From: Albidovulum sp.
Lineage (GTDB): Bacteria; Pseudomonadota; Alphaproteobacteria; Rhodobacterales; Rhodobacteraceae
Reading direction: 5' to 3'
DNA length: 11,150 nucleotides
Assembly (NCBI GenBank): GCA_030837785.1
Contig: JAUQYA010000107.1
Coordinates: 1 to 11,150, forward strand
Shown: positions 7,031 to 11,150 of the stretch, one piece after another
Position numbering within the stretch: the first letter of the stretch is position 1
Layout of the letters: each line of letters opens with the position of its first letter
Program-made: the position numbers and the translations under genes
The notes under the pieces: generated by a model
Database searches by the model: none
Told to the model about the DNA's origin: nothing
The model's input: the letters and a program-made list of their open reading frames with translations, nothing else

Positions 7031-9084
7031 ACCCGAACCCTTATGACATTCTTTTCCAGCCCCTTTCCATCGGCCCGGTGGTGGCTCCCAACCGGTTCTA
7101 TCAGGTGCCACATTGCAGCGGCATGGGTTGGCTGCGACCGCGATCTTTGGCTGCAATGCGGGGGATAAAGGCCGAAGGTGGCTGGGGCGTCGTGAATACG
7201 GAGTATTGCTCGATCCACCCAAGCTCGGATGATCTGCCTTTCCCCTACGCGAAACTCTGGAGCCAGGATGACATTCGGGCTCATGCCCTGATGACCGAGG
7301 AGGTCCACAAGCACGGCGCGCTTGCCGGGGTCGAACTGTGGTACGGCGGCGCCGCGTCGGGAAATCACTTTACCCGCGAGGTGTCTTTCGATGTTGCCGC
7401 GCTGCCAGTGCGGGCGGGCACCCCTTACCACACGAGAGCGATGGATCGCGATGACATCCGCACCTTTCGCCGCTGGCATCGCGATGCAGGCCTTAAGGCG
7501 CGTCAGGCGGGTTTCGACATCGTCTATGTCTATCCGACCCACGGCTACATGCTTAACAACTTCCTCGACCCGCGCATCAACAGTCGTACGGATGAATATG
7601 GCGGCTCGGTCGAAAATCGGGGCCGCCTTCTGCGGGAATTGATCGAGGAAACACGGGAGGCCATCGGCAATCGCTGCGCGATCGCCGTGCGCTTTGCAGT
7701 GGATGGCCTAGGTATGATCAGCGGGCCCGAGCGGGCTGCAGATACGCGGGAACTCTTCGAGAGTATCGCCGACCTTCCGGACCTCTGGGATATCACAGTC
7801 CCGGATTACGTTATCGAAATGGGCTCGTCCCGCTTCGTGAAGGATGCCGCGCTGGAAGATCAGGTTGCTTTTGTAAAGAAGGTCACGCGGAGGCCGGTGG
7901 TCTCGGTTGGCCGGTTTACCTCGCCCGATACCATGGCCCGACAGATCAGGCGAGGTATCCTTGACCTGATCGGCGCGGCGCGCCCCTCCATCGCGGATCC
8001 GTTTCTGCCAAAAAAGATCCGCGAAGGCAGGTTTGAGGACATTCGCGAATGTATCGGCTGCAACGTGTGCTATGCCAGCGACATGCTTGGCGTGCCCCTG
8101 CGCTGCACTCAGAACCCTTCGATGGGAGAGGAGTGGCGCAAGGGGTGGCACCCGGAACATGTCCCACGAGCCACGCACTCCTCTTCGGTCCTTATTGTCG
8201 GCGCGGGGCCCGCAGGTCTTGAGGCTGCACATGCGCTGGGAAAACGCGGCTTCACCGTGACGCTGGCCGAGGCGCGCGCGGAGCTGGGCGGACGGGTGAC
8301 ACAGGAGGCACGATTGCCGGGCCTCGCGGAATGGGCGCGGGTCCGGGACTACCGCCTGCAACAGCTGAGCAAATTGCCCAACGTCACCGTCTACCGTGAA
8401 AGCCCTGTCTCCACCGACCTCATTCTGGATCTCGCGCCGGAACACATCGCACTGGCCACCGGCGCAACGTGGCGGCGGGACGGTCTCGGAGCAAGCAATC
8501 TGGGCGGCATCGCCGGCCTGGAAGCCGTGCCGGTGTTCACGCCGGATGACATCATGGCCGGTAACCTTCCGTTTGGGCGCGTCGCCCTGTTCGACGACGA
8601 CAGCTACTACATGGGCAGCGCCCTCGCCATGCGCCTCGTTGAGGCGGGGTGCGAGGTTACCTTCGTCACCCCCCATCCGATGGTCAGCCTCTTCGGACGC
8701 TACACGGCCGAACAGTTGCGGACTCATGCCATGCTTGCTCAGGCCGGTGTGTCGGTTGTCGTGGCGCACAACATCGCGGTCGACCGGCCAAGTGAACTCA
8801 TCCGCTCGTGCAATTACAGCGGGCGGGTTCAACATCTGGACTGCGACGCCTTGGTCCTCGTCACGGCACGGCTTCCGAACGCCGCCTTGGCGCTGGACCT
8901 CAAGGAGCAGGCCGGGAAGGTTGCAGCAGCAGGGATCCTGTCCATCACACGTGTCGGGGATTGCGATGCACCGTCACTGATCGCACAGGCCGTTTACTCG
9001 GGCCACCGCTATGCGCGTGACATCGACAGGCCAGCAGCGGATATCCGCGATCTGCGGATAGACGCGCCGCTGTCGACCCTATGA
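7027..9084 (+). CDS. Trimethylamine/histamine dehydrogenase-like enzyme with covalent-FMN cysteine
   Basis: This 685-residue protein aligns from memory with trimethylamine dehydrogenase almost without gaps at its start. C30 in NRFYQVPHC matches the 6-S-cysteinyl-FMN cysteine. Y60, Y169, H172 and R222 fall at the same numbers as in that enzyme. The 4Fe-4S ligands are C342, C345, C348 and C360 (CIGCNVC...C), and a Rossmann GAGPAG lies at 392-397. The class oxidises amines and passes electrons through the cluster to ETF. The substrate pocket differs. E264 stands where Trp264 would be, a three-residue gap removes Asp267, and D352 replaces Trp355. Histamine dehydrogenase also has Asp at this last position. 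Trimethylamine is therefore unlikely, and a primary amine or polyamine is more plausible. ATG 7027 is chosen over GTG 7015 because GGAAGG sits four bases upstream and the N-terminus then matches the family. Confidence 0.92.
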   Translation: MNPNPYDILFQPLSIGPVVAPNRFYQVPHCSGMGWLRPRSLAAMRGIKAEGGWGVVNTEYCSIHPSSDDLPFPYAKLWSQDDIRAHALMTEEVHKHGALAGVELWYGGAASGNHFTREVSFDVAALPVRAGTPYHTRAMDRDDIRTFRRWHRDAGLKARQAGFDIVYVYPTHGYMLNNFLDPRINSRTDEYGGSVENRGRLLRELIEETREAIGNRCAIAVRFAVDGLGMISGPERAADTRELFESIADLPDLWDITVPDYVIEMGSSRFVKDAALEDQVAFVKKVTRRPVVSVGRFTSPDTMARQIRRGILDLIGAARPSIADPFLPKKIREGRFEDIRECIGCNVCYASDMLGVPLRCTQNPSMGEEWRKGWHPEHVPRATHSSSVLIVGAGPAGLEAAHALGKRGFTVTLAEARAELGGRVTQEARLPGLAEWARVRDYRLQQLSKLPNVTVYRESPVSTDLILDLAPEHIALATGATWRRDGLGASNLGGIAGLEAVPVFTPDDIMAGNLPFGRVALFDDDSYYMGSALAMRLVEAGCEVTFVTPHPMVSLFGRYTAEQLRTHAMLAQAGVSVVVAHNIAVDRPSELIRSCNYSGRVQHLDCDALVLVTARLPNAALALDLKEQAGKVAAAGILSITRVGDCDAPSLIAQAVYSGHRYARDIDRPAADIRDLRIDAPLSTL

Positions 9085-9182
9085 CCGGAAGCCATGACGC
9101 TCTCCGATCGGACGATCCCGGGCGGGAACCGTTCCTTTGCCGCAAGGGGTGCTGGCAGACCAATGCGAACCAGTCTCTACAA
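9085..9182. other. Short gap between operon end and IS6-type element
   Basis: About 100 nt follow the last operon stop. I see no gene and no clear intrinsic terminator. A perfect 10-nt palindrome (tccgatcgga, 9103-9112) is the only symmetric motif and may be chance in GC-rich DNA. Confidence 0.4.
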
Positions 9183-9199
9183 GGACAGTGACGCTGTCC
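9183..9199. repeat. Inverted repeat beside the IS6 transposase stop, possible IS end or hairpin
   Basis: GGACAG and CTGTCC pair around TGACG, one base beyond the transposase stop codon. IS6-family elements usually end within a few tens of bases of that stop and begin with GG followed by a C/AGTG-like motif, so this may be the terminal repeat. No matching inverted copy is found upstream of the transposase. A weak terminator hairpin for the minus-strand transcript is the alternative. Confidence 0.35.
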
Positions 9200-9904
9200 C
9201 TATTCCGCACAGAGACCGCGCCACTCGGCGAGAGCGGCGGCGCGGTTGGTCTTGAAGTTCGATCGGGAGGAGAGGCTTCGTTCCTGATTGAAATGGTTGA
9301 AGACCGGCGCATGGACGGATGCGAATTTCTGTAGCGTGCGCATCCGCCGGAAGCGCAGCATCGCCCGTTCCCGCCTTCGGAACGGCAGGTGGGAATTCTC
9401 GGCGCGATTGTTCATCCAGCGACCGGATTGCTGGCGGTCGGCAGCTCCGACGGCCCGAAACGCGGCGCCATAGGAGCGGAGCCGGTCGGTCACAATTGCA
9501 TCGACCCGGCCATGGCGTTTCAGCGTTTTTCTGAGAAATTTCAATGCGGCCTCCTTGTCGCGCCTCTTCGTCACAAAGCTTTCCAGCACCTCGCCTTCGT
9601 GGTCGACGGCGCGCCAGAGATAGCGTCGCTCGCCACTGATCTTCACGAACATTTCGTCAAGGTGCCAACGCCAGCGGCTCGAGCGCAGGCCCTCGACCCG
9701 ACGCCTTCGAATCTCGGCGGCGAACATCGGACCGAAACGATGCCACCAGAACCGCACCGTCTCATGGCAGATGTCGATGCCCCGCTCGTGCAGCAGATCC
9801 TCGACGTTGCGCAGCGACAGCGGGAAGCGGACGTACATCATGACCGCCAGGCGGATGATCTCGGGGCTGGTTTTGAAGTAACGGAAAGGGCTGCGTTTCG
9901 TCAT
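9200..9904 (-). CDS. IS6-family transposase, complete
   Basis: This is a 234-residue DDE transposase of the IS6 family, which moves its element through replicon fusion (cointegrates). The catalytic triad is visible: D83 in WHLDEMFVKI, D140 in IVTDRLRSYG and E169 in NNRAENSHLPFRRRE. An N-terminal HTH region and the MLRFRRMRTLQKF helix follow the family pattern. Length is normal and there is no internal stop, so the protein looks intact. Its start lies only 21 nt from the end of the IS630 transposase gene, so its own promoter may be gone. It points toward the catabolic operon, tail to tail with the second dehydrogenase gene. Confidence 0.93.
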   Translation of the reverse strand: MTKRSPFRYFKTSPEIIRLAVMMYVRFPLSLRNVEDLLHERGIDICHETVRFWWHRFGPMFAAEIRRRRVEGLRSSRWRWHLDEMFVKISGERRYLWRAVDHEGEVLESFVTKRRDKEAALKFLRKTLKRHGRVDAIVTDRLRSYGAAFRAVGAADRQQSGRWMNNRAENSHLPFRRRERAMLRFRRMRTLQKFASVHAPVFNHFNQERSLSSRSNFKTNRAAALAEWRGLCAE

Positions 9905-9925
9905 TCGAGGACGCTACCCAACCCC

Positions 9926-10927
9926 CTACCCCGCTGCAAGCCAGGTTCCCTTGACATGACCGTAGCCTGAGTTTGTGAGGTAGTTTGCGCATTCGCTCGG
10001 TGTGAAGCTGTCGAGGATTTTGCTGATGGCCTCGAACAGGGTTTCTTGCGTTCGTTTGGCCGCCTCGCGCAGGAGATGTTTCGCCTTTGCGAAGACCTGC
10101 TCGATCGGGTTGAGGTCCGGGGAATAGGGCGGGAGGAAGATCATGTGCGCCCCGGCCTTGCGGATGGCGGCGCGCGCTGCCTGCCCCTTGTGGCTGCCGA
10201 GGTTGTCCAGAATGACAACATCGCCGGGCGCGAGGGTCGGGGCCAGGACCCGCTCGACCCAAGCGGTGAAGGCTTCACCGTTGATCGGTCCATTGAAGAC
10301 GCAAGGCGCGTCGATCCGGTCGGCGCGCAGGGCGGCGATGAAGGTCAGCGTGCGCCAGTGGCCATGAGGGGCGCGGCCGGCCAGGCGCTTGCCGCGCGGC
10401 CCCCAACCGCGCAGGGGCGCCATGTTGGTCTTGATCCCGTTCGCCTGCTCTCTCGAACCGGTGGCGTTCGCAGGCTTACCATCGATGAAGACGAGCCGCC
10501 TCGGATCAATCCGCCCCTGATGCCGCCGCCAGCGGGCCCGTCTGGCTGCGATCTCCGGGCGCTCGGTCTCGCTGGCCAGCACGGTTTTTTTGAAGCTGAG
10601 CCCCTCGGCATGGACGAAAGACCACAGCGCGCCGTAGCTCACCTTCACCCCGCACGCCGCCAGTTCGGCCTGAAGGGCGCGCAGGGCCAGCGAAGGATAG
10701 TCCGACAGCCGCGCCAGGGCATAGGTCCGGCCCGCCGCCATCGCATCGCGCCGTCTGCCGCCCATCGGCTTTGGCGAGAAAGACCCCGTCACCCGCTGTC
10801 GCTGCGACCACTTCACCGCCGAAGACACCGCAACACCAAATACCGCCGCAGCCTGCCGAACCGTCCCGCCTGCAAGAACAAACCCAACCACCCGCTCCCG
10901 AAGGTCGTCAGAATAAGGCTTCACCAT
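9926..10927 (-). CDS. IS630-family transposase with an insertion at the first catalytic Asp
   Basis: This 333-residue transposase has an N-terminal paired HTH (MVKPYSDDLRERVV...GVAVSSAVKW) and a DDE domain with D149, D241 (VVILDNLGSHKG) and E276 (SPDLNPIEQVFAK). The last two are 34 residues apart, as is canonical. Family members normally read FIDETWIKTNMAPLRGW. Here the ETW is replaced by 15 residues (150-164, GKPANATGSREQANG), a net gain of 36 bases in frame directly after D149. The rest is well preserved. The C-terminus (GYGHVKGTWLAAG) runs longer than usual and may read into flanking DNA. The protein is open end to end, but activity is doubtful because of the insertion. Confidence 0.9.
   Translation of the reverse strand: MVKPYSDDLRERVVGFVLAGGTVRQAAAVFGVAVSSAVKWSQRQRVTGSFSPKPMGGRRRDAMAAGRTYALARLSDYPSLALRALQAELAACGVKVSYGALWSFVHAEGLSFKKTVLASETERPEIAARRARWRRHQGRIDPRRLVFIDGKPANATGSREQANGIKTNMAPLRGWGPRGKRLAGRAPHGHWRTLTFIAALRADRIDAPCVFNGPINGEAFTAWVERVLAPTLAPGDVVILDNLGSHKGQAARAAIRKAGAHMIFLPPYSPDLNPIEQVFAKAKHLLREAAKRTQETLFEAISKILDSFTPSECANYLTNSGYGHVKGTWLAAG
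10436..10480 (-). other. 45-nt foreign-looking segment within the IS630 transposase gene
   Basis: The segment encodes the 15 residues that replace the conserved ETW after the first catalytic aspartate. GTTCGC occurs near both sides (10439-10444 and 10466-10471). The flanking codons return at once to the family consensus, so this is a local insertion with a small deletion and not a frameshift. Confidence 0.6.
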
Positions 10928-11018
10928 CCATGCTGGACCTCCCCCCAGTCATCATGGTGAATCACAAATCAATGCCCTTGGGAATCCCACACACGATTCA
11001 GTCAGAACCGATCACGCT

Positions 11019-11036
11019 CTAGGCGGCGTCTTCATT
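11019..11036. repeat. IS5-type terminal repeat, right copy
   Basis: The plus strand reads ctaggcggcgtcttcatt, the exact inverse of 120-137. It marks the left-hand boundary of the right IS copy, at its transposase 3' end, and contains the same CTAG junction. Confidence 0.8.
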
Positions 11037-11150
11037 CAGGCGAGCCATGTCATCGCGCAGGCGAGAGAGACGAAGGCTCGGAATGCGGGGAGGGTCTTTT
11101 CGCAGCGCAGCGCGATCCTGCGGAAGCGTTTGATCTTGTTGAAGAAGCAC
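11036..11150 (-). CDS. IS5-family transposase, C-terminal fragment (cut by window edge)
   Basis: The visible 37 residues read CFFNKIKRFRRIALRCEKT, then LPAFRAFVSLACAMTWLA and a TGA stop at 11038-11036. This matches the C-terminus of IS5/IS427 transposases, where an FNKIKRFRR-like helix and RYEKT..NF...V.LA..MIWL are conserved. The catalytic glutamate region lies outside the window. The stop codon overlaps the terminal repeat by one base. Confidence 0.8.
   Translation of the reverse strand, partial: CFFNKIKRFRRIALRCEKTLPAFRAFVSLACAMTWLA

Larger units (their letters stand above)
9183..9925 (-). mobile_element. IS6-family insertion sequence, possibly missing its far end
   Basis: The element is defined by its complete transposase gene. 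The 3' boundary is tentatively at 9183. The 5' side has only 21 nt between the transposase start and the IS630 transposase stop. That is too little for the usual IS6 promoter and terminal repeat, so the end has probably been lost or displaced by the neighbouring IS630 element. Confidence 0.55.
9926..11018 (-). mobile_element. IS630-family insertion sequence, ends not resolved
   Basis: The extent is inferred from the transposase plus the 91-nt stretch before the right IS5 end. That stretch holds the likely ribosome site (GGGAGG ten bases before the start) but no terminal repeat I can match to the other side. IS630 elements insert at TA, and a TA within the stop region (about 9926-9928) could mark the 3' junction with the IS6 element. 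Confidence 0.55.
11019..11150 (-). mobile_element. IS5-family (IS427-like) element, 3' end only
   Basis: This is the downstream end of an insertion sequence that continues past the right edge. It has the same terminal sequence as the left edge and the same transposase orientation (minus strand). The two edges therefore look like opposite ends of one IS type arranged as direct repeats around the region. About 130 nt of IS are seen at each edge. Confidence 0.75.

Noticed and set aside
7708..8835. Minus-strand open frame (375 codons) opposite the second dehydrogenase
   Set aside because: Same reason: the plus strand has an unambiguous family match and the antisense product has none.
10046..10960. 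Plus-strand open frame (304 codons) opposite the IS630 transposase
   Set aside because: Proline/arginine-rich shadow of a recognised transposase with no own motifs.
1..11150. CRISPR array, tRNA or rRNA gene
   Set aside because: No regularly spaced repeats and no tRNA- or rRNA-like sequence was seen on either strand.

Overview
The window looks alphaproteobacterial. The transposases, the Pot-type transporter genes and the codon use fit Rhodobacterales or Rhizobiales, but nothing here fixes a genus. A plus-strand catabolic operon (about 484-9084) lies between insertion sequences. Both window edges run into the end of an IS5-family (IS427-like) element.

Layout: 1-137 is the 5' end of an IS5-type element, transposase on the minus strand. 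138-483 is non-coding leader. 484-2523 is an FMN/4Fe-4S/dinucleotide-binding dehydrogenase of the old-yellow-enzyme type, like DgcA/StcD amine demethylases. 2600-3724 is a Tat-exported solute-binding protein. 3810-4730 and 4738-5538 are two permeases, and 5535-6632 is an ABC ATPase. Together these four form a polyamine/opine-type importer. 6629-6943 is a small membrane-anchored CxxC protein. 6928-7030 holds a second tiny membrane ORF that appears broken by a one-base shift. 7027-9084 is a trimethylamine/histamine-dehydrogenase-like enzyme that keeps the covalent-flavin cysteine. 9200-9904 is an IS6-family transposase, 9926-10927 an IS630-family transposase, and 11019-11150 the 3' end of an IS5-type element in the same orientation as the left one.

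How it may work (inference): the importer brings in a cationic nitrogen compound, and the two paralogous flavo-iron-sulfur dehydrogenases oxidise it by N-demethylation or oxidative deamination. Electrons probably go to an ETF encoded elsewhere. Genes from the permeases onward are tightly packed, with 7-nt or ATGA junctions. In the second dehydrogenase the aromatic bowl that binds trimethylamine is replaced by acidic positions, so the substrate is unlikely to be trimethylamine and may be a primary amine or polyamine. The same IS5-type end in direct orientation on both sides suggests an IS-bounded catabolic unit. It could equally mean that this is a contig ending in a collapsed repeat.
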